From contig NC_089222.1 of NCBI RefSeq assembly GCF_963924675.1, positions 111,925,316-111,989,315 of the forward strand: a stretch of DNA of 64,000 nt. The letters run 5' to 3'. The notes beneath the pieces were generated by a model. That model was not told the DNA's origin. It made no database searches and saw only the letters and a program-made list of their open reading frames with translations. How positions within the stretch are numbered: the stretch's first letter is position 1; every line of letters starts with the position of its first letter. Made by a program: the position numbers and the translations under genes. Of this stretch, positions 45,013 to 54,730 are shown one piece after another. Origin of the DNA: Phocoena phocoena (lineage: Eukaryota; Chordata; Mammalia; Artiodactyla; Phocoenidae).

Positions 45013-48000
45013 ATCAGTGTTTTCTTTTAGAGGTTAAGATCCATACTAGTTTAGATATTTAAGAGAAGATGATATTATACCTCAATAAAGCTGAGAAAAA
45101 AATGAATGCTCTTCCTTTCCATATGATAGTCTATCAGTTGTGCCTTGGATTAGCAGGAGAGTAACAAAACCAACGAGTCACAACTTGAGAGTGAAAGAAG
45201 TTAACCAGTGGTTTGGGCTGTATTATGGAAATAATGAATCTGGAATTTTTTTCATTCGCTTCTTCTCTCTGAATTAATTTGTGGTTTTCATTTTACATAA
45301 ACTTATTCACTGAAGAGTTATTCAGACTTGGCAGTAACCCCTGACCTGACACTCCTTAGCACAATGGCTTGAAAGATACATTTTTTTAACTTCCTTTTTC
45401 CCTCTTCCTTTCGTCTTCTTGGAGTATTATATATCTAAGTGACAGGACTCTAACAGATATTTAGGAAGATAAACACTCTTCCTCTGTTAGGTACAACAGA
45501 AGGGTTCATACATCACTTATGAGCTCCCTTCTTCACCTGTCTGGTGCAGGGGAGGACAATACCCGAGATGGGCTCACTACATTATGGCTGATTGGTGTCC
45601 AGGACATCATTATTGGTGATCTTGTCTTGTCATTGGTTTATAGATGTCACAGAGGATACTGGTCCCAAAGTGGGATTTCTGCAGCAGGGCTAAGAATCAT
45701 TATATGTTATTATTCACTTGCAAGATGATGAACACTATGTGAAGATTCAGAACAGCTTCTGGAAAGAATTTTGAAAGAAATAAACATTTTATCATTTTCT
45801 ATAAAATTTCCACTTTAAAAAAAGTAGGTGGATTATTACTATTTTACAAATAATTCTTGATATTTTAAATGGTTTTTAATGTTTAACTCTCAAAAATACT
45901 AGTCAACTCTTCTTTTTCTGGAAGAATAGAATCTGGAAAACATGTCTATAACACTCTTATTGAGAAGTCCAGGACAGCGATTGCCCCTGATTTCATATGA
46001 AACCACAATGGCTCTCTTTTATTTTTCTCTCCTCAGTGAATTGATCAAACGGAGGCTAAATTGCTTGCTTGGTTATTACATGTGCATAACTTACATAACA
46101 CAGAGTGTCTGAGTCATTGCGGGCTTCTCAGGGACTTTAACGAACTTGTGCTTTATGGACCTGATGCCGGTTTTGCAGCTTCCCTCACACTGAGCATGAC
46201 AGTAGCCTGCCATTGCCAGCACTGTCTCTCTGAATGGCATTGGTTACAGTGTTAGAGAAGAATACTGGGAAATACTGACTTACAAACAGGGGCTAAACTA
46301 CAGGAGGCTGAGTAACCATACTGTGTGCACTATCTTCTCCCAAACCTCAAATATTACCCTCCAATCATTATTATCTTTACTTAAAGAAAAGTGAAGTAAA
46401 TTAATATCACTGACATTTGAAGGGTAGCCATGCCACAGAAGCCTTCCCCTGCCTTTGTATTGGCTATGTTGAATGTGGTGATATGTTTTGCAGGCCCGTT
46501 TTAGCCATAAGAGGCACCTGAAATTCAGAGATTATTTTGCACTTGCTTGACAAAGGAAGTATCCCCCTACCCTGACTCGTGCATCTGTGAGTAACTAACA
46601 ATCACCTTTCCATGACAGCTTTTCCTCCTTAAATACCTTCTATATTAAAACCTTGCTTGATACCACCTTTGAGTGGCTCTGCATATGAAATACTAAAACA
46701 TCATCAGTTTTAATGAAATAGTCAACCCACTACTTGAAGAATTTATATTTATGGCCCACAGACTAGCTACCCTCCAATGTGAGCTAGATGATGCATTTCT
46801 AGGAACTTCAAATTAATCCTTGTCATTATAGAAGTAGGTACCCATGAAAATGAATAGAAATAGCTGATCTCATTAAAGGCTGAATTGAAACCAATTCTTA
46901 TGGCGGCAGTAGCTACAACCTGTGATAATTTCCCTAGCTGCTATATGAGTTAAGTCCTGTAATTACTTTTTAAAAAATTCTAAATAGCATAATTTTAGGT
47001 TACATTATATTTTTTATGTGTATATTTGTATGTATGTTGGAGAACAGGGTATAGAGTTGTATTTAAATACGCTTGAATTTTAATTGGCTTGGCTTGGTTT
47101 TTATATTCATAGGGCTTTATATATGTCTTTCCACAGACACAACTTTTTTCCTCTAATTCTTTTTGATTCTTATTCTCATTTTGAGAGACTGATCCTTAGA
47201 TTATGGCTCTCGTTATAAATGCATCCTATGCTAGAGGGCTATTTTTATGCTCACAGACTCAAATCATTCTGAGATTTTAATTTCTCTTCTATGGTTTGAA
47301 ACAAATTTTTAAATTTAAAAAGATGAAGATATTTGACGTTGCCCTAGGGTCCTGATTTAAGGTTTAGACAGAAGGTTAAATATCAGAACTTTAATATGAA
47401 TCAAGTGCATGCATTTCTGAATAAAGGTCTGGCACCATCTGCACAGGGCATTGATTTCTCTAGCTAGAAGGCTGGAGAGTCTGTTTACAAAAGAATATAC
47501 GATTTAGACAGAACAAGTGCCCTTCTATCAAATAGAAGAGAAGAGTCATGTCATTTGTCATTACAAGCACACCATTTCCTTTTTGGTGAGCTAATGCCCT
47601 TCCTTAAAAGGAGATTAGCCCTTTAAAGTAAAGAAACTGGAGCTGGCAGGCAGCACCAGGAGTAGATACAGATTCGAAATTCTTTAAAAGCCTGAGTTCA
47701 GACCCATTCAGAATCTGTTAAAAACATCACCAGAGAATCCTGGTATATCCACATTCACCCACCAGGATTATTTCAGAATCATGACCATGTAACTTTTCAC
47801 AGTACGAATATTCATGCAAACAGACACAGTTTCTTTAATAATTTACTCTCAAAATTAGATGCAATGGGTAATTATCTTGTTAGAGAATTTAAATTCAGCC
47901 TTCCTTTCATAGATGAGTCTCATACTATGAACACAATGATAATAACAGGCCAAGAAACATTTAAATATTTATGCAGATTCTACTTCAATTTATATTTGGA

Positions 48001-48441
48001 AACTTTGCAACCCTGGTAGAAAGAATATCTCTCTTCTCACTGTGTACCATAATCTCTAGGAATGTAAAAGATAATATTTTAGTACAGAAAAGCAGTGGAG
48101 AAACCCAGTGACCCTATAGCTTTGAATAAAGACAATTCTATTAAATAAATAATAAATTCTACTCTATTCTATTAAATTCATTTATAAGTCACAAGCAGGG
48201 GATTGGCTGAGAGTAACATATGCACCATAAATAAACTGAACATTGTTCCAGATATTATAATGCAGTAAGATATACATAACACTGATATCTATTAAAGATA
48301 TTTTAATATTTCCTTAATGGCTTAGAAGCCACTTAGAAAACTTGCATCTATTTAGGATCTTCATTAATGGCATTACAATCTTGGCGAAAAATATTAATTT
48401 TTAAGTTATTTGACTATTTAAATTTAGGACAAAAGCCTGAT
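45013..48441. other. 3.4-kb unclassified stretch
   Basis: No gene and no repeat that I can name. The part 45.95-46.65 kb is less AT-rich and has a splice-acceptor-like 'tctcctcagtga' at about 46030, but no coding frame that I recognise follows it. The frame at 46061-46255 (+, 64 codons) has no homologue known to me. Confidence 0.4.
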
Positions 48442-48685
48442 AGAATAATTTGTTTTTTTTTTTTTTTTTTTTTTTTTTGCAGTACGCGGGCCTCTCACTG
48501 CTGTGGCCTCTCCCGTTGCGGAGCACAGGCTCCAGACGCGCAGGGGCAGCGGCCATGGCTCACGGGCCCAGCCGCTTCGCGGCATGTGGGATCTTCCCGG
48601 ACCGGGGCACGAACCCGTATCCCCTGCATCGGCAGGCGGACTCGCAACCACTGCGCCACCAGGGAAGCCCAGAATAATTTGTTTT
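48442..48685 (-). mobile_element. Short cetacean CHR SINE
   Basis: T-tail at the left, then 'gcagtacgcgggcctctcac', and the tRNA-like head at the right ('gcgccaccagggaagccc'). A perfect 15-bp target-site duplication 'agaataatttgtttt' lies at 48442-48456 and 48671-48685; the element is 48457-48670. The GC-rich body gives overlapping chance frames on both strands. Confidence 0.95.
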
Positions 48686-48810
48686 ATATCAACCAAGGTT
48701 TCAGACTTTTTTTCAGTGAATTATTCTGAGGCATATTATTTCAATAATAATATCGCTGCCTTTTTTTTTTGCAATAATTTTGATAGAAAAATAAAAAAGT
48801 ATAAAGTCTA

Positions 48811-49183
48811 GGAAGGCATATTCTTTTTATTTATTTATTTATTTATTTAGTCTACTTTGGGTTTTCGTTGTGGCACATAGGATTTTCATTGAGGCATGCG
48901 GGATCTTTCGCTGCAGCGTGCAGGCATCTCTCTAATTGTGGCGTGCGGGTTTTCTCTCTGTATTTGTGGCACTCAGGCTCCAGGGCACATGGACTCTCTA
49001 GTTTGCAGCACACAGGCTCTCTCGTTGAGGCGCGTGAGCTCAGTAGTTGTGGCGTGTAGCTTAGTTGCCCCATGGCATGTGGGATCTTTGTTCCCTGACC
49101 AGGGATTGAACTCGTGTGCTCTGCATTGAAAAGCAGATTCTTTACCACTGGACCACCAAGGAAGTCCCGGAAGGCATATTCTT
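48811..49183 (-). mobile_element. Older, longer CHR-superfamily SINE
   Basis: (TTTA)n tail at the left, a body with 'ttgtggcgtgcgggttttct' and 'agtagttgtggcgtgtagct', and the tRNA-like head at the right ('ctggaccaccaaggaagtcc'). A 15-bp target-site duplication 'ggaaggcatattctt' lies at 48811-48825 and 49169-49183; the element is 48826-49168. The body differs from the short form (extra internal segments, 'gaaaagcagattctttacca' head variant), so it belongs to an earlier CHR subfamily. Confidence 0.92.
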
Positions 49184-49254
49184 ATAGATGGAAAAACAGT
49201 GAAAGAAGGGGAAGAAATCTGAAAGGATGTGGGGTAATATGAATAAAAAGCACT

Positions 49255-49425
49255 TGTTATATTTGGTTCAAATTCTGGCCTTAAACTAGCTGAGTGATTT
49301 GGAGCATATAACTCTGAGAGTCCTAGTTTCTTTATCCATAAAACATAAAACATAGTTCATATTGCATTTAGTTGTTACACGGGTTAAGGGAGATGATATA
49401 TGTGAAAGCTTGGAATATAATCCTC
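49255..49425 (+). repeat. MIR SINE fragment
   Basis: 'ggttcaaattctggccttaa', 'gctgagtgatttggagcata' and 'gtcctagtttctttatccat' follow the MIR order ('ggttcgaatcccggctctg', 'gctgtgtgaccttgggcaag', 'cctcagtttcctcatctgt'). The end is 'gggttaagggagatgatata'. Confidence 0.65.
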
Positions 49426-50656
49426 GTGATGTTTCTACTCTCACTACCCTTTTAGGTGATAGAAAGTTTGGGCTGCCACAATTACTGTCATCCCAGGCTA
49501 CTTTAGAAGGCCTCGGAAGAGAGATTTCTCCATTCCTCCGTTCTTGGGTTTTCCTTCCAGGCAGATATACCAACCAGTAGGTCAGGCAGAACTTCATGGA
49601 TTACAACCTTATGATTTATTGTGGACACTGACGTGACTGGAGTCAGTAGGCAAAGCAAATTATGTGCAGCACCTTGGGGCTCAATTGAACTTGCAGATGC
49701 AATTTGGCCTTCTTATACTTAACGCAAATTCTTTTCATTATGACTTTTCAGTTTTGCCTTCAACACAAATGCCTACTAACCTTGATTCAAAACCTAGCCC
49801 TCGAGATAGACCTAAATAGACCTCATGTGATCAGCCTGTACATTATACTTAATTTCCAAGCACCATAACAGCATTACCACAGAGATGGGTACTCCTACCA
49901 GGTAAATGGTGGTGAATTCTGCGCTGGGCAAGCTTTACTGAAAACAATACCCAATATACTTCATCTTTTGCATTGTTTATGGTTCTCTTCATTTGCAGTT
50001 CTAAGGATTCAATAAACTGGTAAGAAAAATTCATTGTGTAGATAATATAGCCATGATTCAAGCATCCAGTCTTAGCCTTGTGTTGGTCAAGAAAAAACAA
50101 AGCCTGGCCACTAAAAAGAAATGTGAAAATGAATTAAGTTGATTACATGTTTCAAACTCCACAAGAAGATATAAGGTTCATTGTAATATTACTCTTCTCT
50201 TCACCTACAACAAACCCAGTATCAAACTCTAACATCTAAATCTACTAAAAAATGCCTTCCCCAAACTTCTTGTCTCTCGTGTAACTTCTTCCTCAGTCTT
50301 TCCCATAATAATGCATCACAATAATGCAAACATCTGCTTGAAATTCCAGAATGCTTCTCATTGTTTGGGGAAAAGGCAGAAACTTAGCAGGTAGAGCCAG
50401 AAGTATTTTTAGGGGGAAGGGGATAGGGAAAGGCTGGAACTATTGCTGTTATTTTTATTTTGGTTTTTGAATCTTCAGGTACCAATGGACAGAGAATACA
50501 GTAGAAGAACAAAAGAGCTATGTTAGACGATGACTATTGTCAATGGATTACTGAAGCAACTTAGCAACCTAGGGGGTCAAAGACAGCAAATTGTTTCTTC
50601 TTTAATAATGTTTGGTGACTTAAACTCTGAGGGAAATGAATTTTGGAGAATATAAA
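49426..50656. other. Unclassified stretch
   Basis: No gene or nameable repeat. The longest frame here (49849-50100, -) is 83 codons without recognisable features. Confidence 0.4.
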
Positions 50657-50686
50657 GAGAATACAAAATTTGAATTTTGTATTCTC
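50657..50686. repeat. Perfect 30-bp inverted repeat (hairpin)
   Basis: Two perfectly complementary 13-base arms ('gagaatacaaaat' and 'attttgtattctc') around a 4-base loop (ttga). No terminator function is implied in a mammalian genome. Confidence 0.95.
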
Positions 50687-50811
50687 ATTGCCTGGAGTTT
50701 ACCCTTTTGGCAGAGAATACTACATATCTGCTATTTGGAAACATTAATTTTTCCTCTTCAACACTGATTAATACAATCAATAAAAATTATAAATATAATA
50801 AGTTTTTATTT

Positions 50812-50865
50812 CTCACTGTCTTTTTTTTAACATCTTTTTTGGAGTATAATTGTGCTCACTGTCTT
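50812..50865 (-). mobile_element. Extremely short LINE-1 tail insertion
   Basis: Only 32 bp lie between two copies of 'ctcactgtctt' (50812-50822 and 50855-50865). The 32 bp are an oligo-T followed by 'aacatcttttttggagtata', which is the last part of the L1 3' UTR reversed (compare 'aacatctttattggcgtata' at 11.46 kb). This is an L1 retrotransposition that stopped after about 26 nt beyond the tail. Confidence 0.85.
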
Positions 50866-51544
50866 AATAAATAAAAAATAAGTGATGTCTGATGGTAATT
50901 TATAAATTAAGATTAAGTTGATTTCCTCAACAAATAACTCGTGATGTATTTAAAATTAGTATTTTAAAAGGACACAATCCCCAGCTTAAACCAATTATTC
51001 ATTAAGTCGTGTTTTGTTATTTTTGTTGGGTTTCCTGGTTTCTTAATTTTCTATTTAGTGTTTAGGATCTCAGTGCTGATTTTTCTCCTTGCATTTCTTT
51101 AGAACCTTCATTTTGGGTAGCCAACATTTATTTCTATGCTCAACACCAAACAGGTTCCTTCCAATGAACACTTCTACTACCCTTCTACTGCCCCCCAATT
51201 TCCTTCAGATTCTCCATCAAAGGTAATGATCTCTAAATTTATAGCTACTGAAAAAGGTAACTGCCAAACGAGAAAAACACAGTGCTAGATTCATTTTGAA
51301 GTGCTTTCAGAGGATGTCAAGATAAAGGAGTTGGATGACATAAGCAAACGACATATTAACAGATCAAAAAGTCATAATTGAATCACAGGAATGAATATAT
51401 TGATCTGATAAATGATTTAATCATTTTATAAATGAATCAGTTTTATGGACAACTTTGGCACAATTCATTTTATAACTTTTAAAAACATCCTCAGTGATAT
51501 GGCTGTTTAAAAGTTTTATTTCTATTGATTTATATGTTTTATAA
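50866..51544. other. Unclassified AT-rich stretch
   Basis: Nothing recognised; no frame of note. Confidence 0.4.
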
Positions 51545-52015
51545 TAGCAGCTATGTATTGTGCCCTCACTCCATGCTGAGAATTGTATTAGCATTAAAAG
51601 GTTATTTTACTCAATCCTTATACTAACCCTATGTAATAGGTATTATTAATCTCATTTTACCAATTTAAAAAAGCACTTCTGGGCTTCCCTGGTGGCGCAG
51701 TGGTTGGGAGTCCGCCTGCCGATGTGGGGGACGCGGGTTCGTGCCCCGGTCCGGGAGGATCCCATATGCCGCGGAGCGGCTGGGTCCATGATCTATGGCT
51801 GCTGGGCCTGCGTGTCCGGAGCCTGTGCTGCGCAACGGGAGAGGACACAGGAGTGAGGCCCGCGTACCGCAAAAAAAAAAAAAAAATTAAAAAAAATTAA
51901 AAAAGCACTTCCAAGAGGTTAAGTAAACTGCCTGATTCTACATATTAATAAATGTCAAAGCTGGCATTCAGAGCCAAGTCTATAGTACTCCAGAGTCCAT
52001 AGTTATTGCCTTAAA
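51545..52015 (-). repeat. MIR SINE, reverse, split by a CHR SINE
   Basis: The left piece (51545-51664: 'tatgtattgtgccctcactc', 'ctcaatccttatactaaccc', 'ggtattattaatctcatttt') continues in the right piece (51912-52015: 'caagaggttaagtaaactgc', 'gtcaaagctggcattcagag', 'ccagagtccatagttattgc'). Together they form an almost complete reversed MIR once the CHR element and one copy of the duplication are removed. Confidence 0.85.
51665..51911 (+). mobile_element. Short cetacean CHR SINE inside a MIR
   Basis: Head 'gggcttccctggtggcgcag', box B-like 'gggttcgtgcc', end 'aggcccgcgtaccgc' and an A-rich tail. A 15-bp target-site duplication 'ttaaaaaagcacttc' lies at 51665-51679 and 51897-51911. The site TT/AAAA is the cut preferred by L1 endonuclease. 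The element is 51680-51896. Confidence 0.95.
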
Positions 52016-53544
52016 ACAATCCAATAAATTAATTTCCAAACATCAAATAGAAAATATACTAAGAATTATGACTTCTTTTCTTGAAAATTGTTTCCACCTC
52101 TTGTGATAGATCTACTGTGAGTTGGTTTAGGATTATGGAATCTCAGAGGACCCTAAGTCTAACTTTGCATTTGACTCACGAATCTTCTCTACAATATTGG
52201 TGATAGATTTGTTCCTTCTTCTAAATATTTCGAACAGCAGACAACTCCCTTCTTTTAAGGCATTTGTGTATCTATATCAATTAGGGATCATTGTAATTTT
52301 ATTTTATCTGTTTTTAAAATTATTATTGAGCAGATATTTGCCTTAACAAATTATTAACACCCACCATTGATTCTAATTCTGTAGTAACCAGAATAAGTCA
52401 CAAAAATCTCTTTACAGAAAGTGTGAGGCTCAAGAGGATGTAAGCAAAACTAAAGCTTAGTGTACAGGTAAATTCATGAGAATATTCAATTCTAGAGTGG
52501 TCGGGAAAATATTTTCTTGCCTAAAAAATGTATAATCTAGAATGCTCTCTGGGGTGCATTATTAGTTTAATGCAATAGCATTATAGCAACAGAACCATGT
52601 AATAGTATGATAATCCTATAGAAAATGTAACGAATTGTTCTGAGTCAGATGTAACCAAGGTTATCCAGTGAGGAAATCATTTTAAATTGGATGCAGAAGT
52701 ACCAAACTTTGAAAAAAAAATTGCAAAACATTCCCTGTGACATTGGAGAATATAAACAGTAAAAGAGGTACTTCTGTCACAGACAGTGTTTGATGGAAAT
52801 GATTTTTTGGAAGGGCAAATAAATCAAATATATGGCATTATGTTCAATATAATCAGCATTCTTATACAGAGTAGCCAGTAGCTTTCTGACAGTATGTACA
52901 GCTCATGAAACTAAACAATTATGAAGAAGGCAATTGTAATATCCACTTCTTTATAATATTGAAAATCTTCTTAAAAGGAATCCAGGTGTGTTTGAAGGAG
53001 AGTGACTAGCCTGTCACAGGATTGTATTCCCTAGTTGGATGAGACTGAGGAATTAGCAGTTTTTCAGGACCATGCATGAAAGGTAGCATAGATGTGTAGG
53101 GCAGGAAAAAACTAAGTACAAATATAAGTTGTATATTGTTCACCTGAACCAGTTGTTCACATCTATTTTAGTATAAGCACCTCATCTAATATATAATAGT
53201 TCCAATCAAGCACCTGGGCAGACAGACACCGCTGTGGAATATTTCATCACCTTCCTTTGATCTTCTAATCTTTTCAATGTTCCTCCTTCATTTTGCTTAT
53301 TCAGAATCTAGGTTGCATCTTCCTCTCCTAATTACTTGTTCCTACATTTACTTGTACCCCCATCACCAGAACCACTCTCACCAAAATCATCAGTACTTTC
53401 ATCAAGCCAGTGTGGGCATCTCAGTGAAGTACAGGTCAGAATCACAGGATACGTGTCCTGCCCTCACTATTTCCTAAGTATGTGATCTTGGAAAAGTGAT
53501 GTACATATTTGGGCTTCTATTTACTTATTTATTAAATAGTACTG
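52016..53544. other. Unclassified stretch
   Basis: No gene and no clear repeat. About 53280-53420 is pyrimidine-rich with 'ccatcaccagaaccactctc' and might be a worn L2 coding piece, but I cannot show it. Confidence 0.35.
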
Positions 53545-53738
53545 CGTTTCTATATATTAACTCATTGAATCATCCCAATAATCTGTTGAGGTAGTTTGTA
53601 CTATTATCCCCATTTTACAGATTAAGTGAAGAACTTGCCCAAGGTTACACAGCTGAAAACTGGTAGAAATAAGAATCACTTCCAGGCAATCTAGCTCTGG
53701 AGTCCAGCAATCTTGAGCATTATGCTGCATCACCTCTG
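53545..53738 (-). repeat. MIR SINE, reverse
   Basis: 'ttaactcattgaatcatccc', 'gttgaggtagtttgtactat', 'atccccattttacagattaa', 'acttgcccaaggttacacag', 'caatctagctctggagtcca' and 'ttgagcattatgctgcatca' give a clear reversed MIR from tail to head. Confidence 0.88.
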
Positions 53739-54179
53739 TAATACTGCCTAGATGCTGTAACTTGATTCAGCTTTATGTTTAAAGGGAATAACATTTGGTG
53801 TGCTCATATCTTTATCATAGGAAACTGTACAATTCAGATTACCAAAGTCTTTAACCTTGTGAGAAGACTGAACATGAAATAAGAGATAGATACCCAATCT
53901 GTTCTTTTATGATGAATGTTTTGTTTGCAATGAGCAAATTCAGATTTTCCTTTTGTTTCATTCTGTTTTTCATTCAGCAGTTGGAGTTGTTCTTGGACCT
54001 TCCTCACAGCTCCTTATGAACTTGTTTCCCTACTAAGCACTCTTGCAGCAGTGAACTGGGGAGTACACAGTGTCTTTCAGGAGACTGTCTCACAGTGAAA
54101 CCCTCCTGTTATATGTCATGGGGTAATGGAATAGGTAGTATTTTAGACTCTCATCCTAACAGAATTTTATCATCTACAA
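53739..54179. other. Unclassified stretch
   Basis: Nothing recognised between the MIR and the hAT-type element. Confidence 0.4.
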
Positions 54180-54401
54180 CAGCGGTCCCCAACCTTTTTG
54201 GCACCAGAGACTGGTTTCATAGAAGACAGTTTTTCCACAGATGGGGCATGGGGGGGGATGGTTCAGGCGGTAATGAGAGCGATGGGGAGCGGCAGATGAA
54301 TCTTCGCTCACTAGCCCGCTGCTCACCTCCTGTGGTGTGGCCCAGTTCCTAACAGGCCACAGACTGGTACTGGTCTGCAGTCTCGGGGTTGGGGACCCCT
54401 G
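54180..54401. mobile_element. Internally deleted hAT-type DNA transposon
   Basis: Terminal inverted repeats 'cagcggtccccaac' (54180-54193) and 'gttggggacccctg' (54388-54401). Subterminal blocks 'tttggcaccagagactggtt' and 'aacaggccacagactggtac' belong to a common mammalian hAT family. The family's middle part is missing: the left block 'gatggttcaggcggtaatga' fuses the two halves. The 8-bp flanks (atctacaa / ctctatat) are a degraded duplication, 5 of 8 identical. Confidence 0.85.
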
Positions 54402-54406
54402 CTCTA

Positions 54407-54730
54407 TATAGTAATGCTTTTTAAAAAAAAATAATTAATTTATTTTTGGCTGCGTTGGGTCTTCGTTGCGGCACATGGGCTTCTCATTGTGGTGACTTCT
54501 TGCAGAGCACGGGCTCTAGGCATGCAGGCTTCAGTAGTTGTGGCACAGGGCCTCAGTAGTTGTGGCTTGCCGGCTCTAGAGTGCAGGCTCCGTAGTTGTG
54601 GCGCATCAGGCTTAGTTGCTCCCCGGCACATGGGATCTTCCCGGATCAGGGATCAAACCTGTGTCCCCTGTGTTGGCAGACAGATTCTTAACCACTACGC
54701 CACCAGGGAAGTCCCTATAGTAATTCTTAA
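54407..54730 (-). mobile_element. CHR-superfamily SINE (longer, CHR-1-like)
   Basis: A-rich/T tail at the left ('aattaatttatttttggctg'), a body with 'agtagttgtggcacagggcc', and the tRNA-like head at the right ('acgccaccagggaagtcc'). An imperfect target-site duplication 'tatagtaatgctt' / 'tatagtaattctt' starts at 54407 and about 54716; the element is roughly 54422-54713. It landed within a dozen bases of the hAT element's edge, so its duplication overlaps the hAT target site. Confidence 0.88.

Noticed and set aside
48450..48811. Arg/Pro/Gly-rich frames up to 120 codons that look like a small basic protein
   Set aside because: They are translations of the CHR SINE body and tail; the T-tail gives the poly-Phe start.
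51680..51750. tRNA-like head with box A and box B motifs
   Set aside because: It is the promoter of a tRNA-derived SINE and does not fold into a complete tRNA with acceptor and anticodon arms; the same holds for the other CHR copies.
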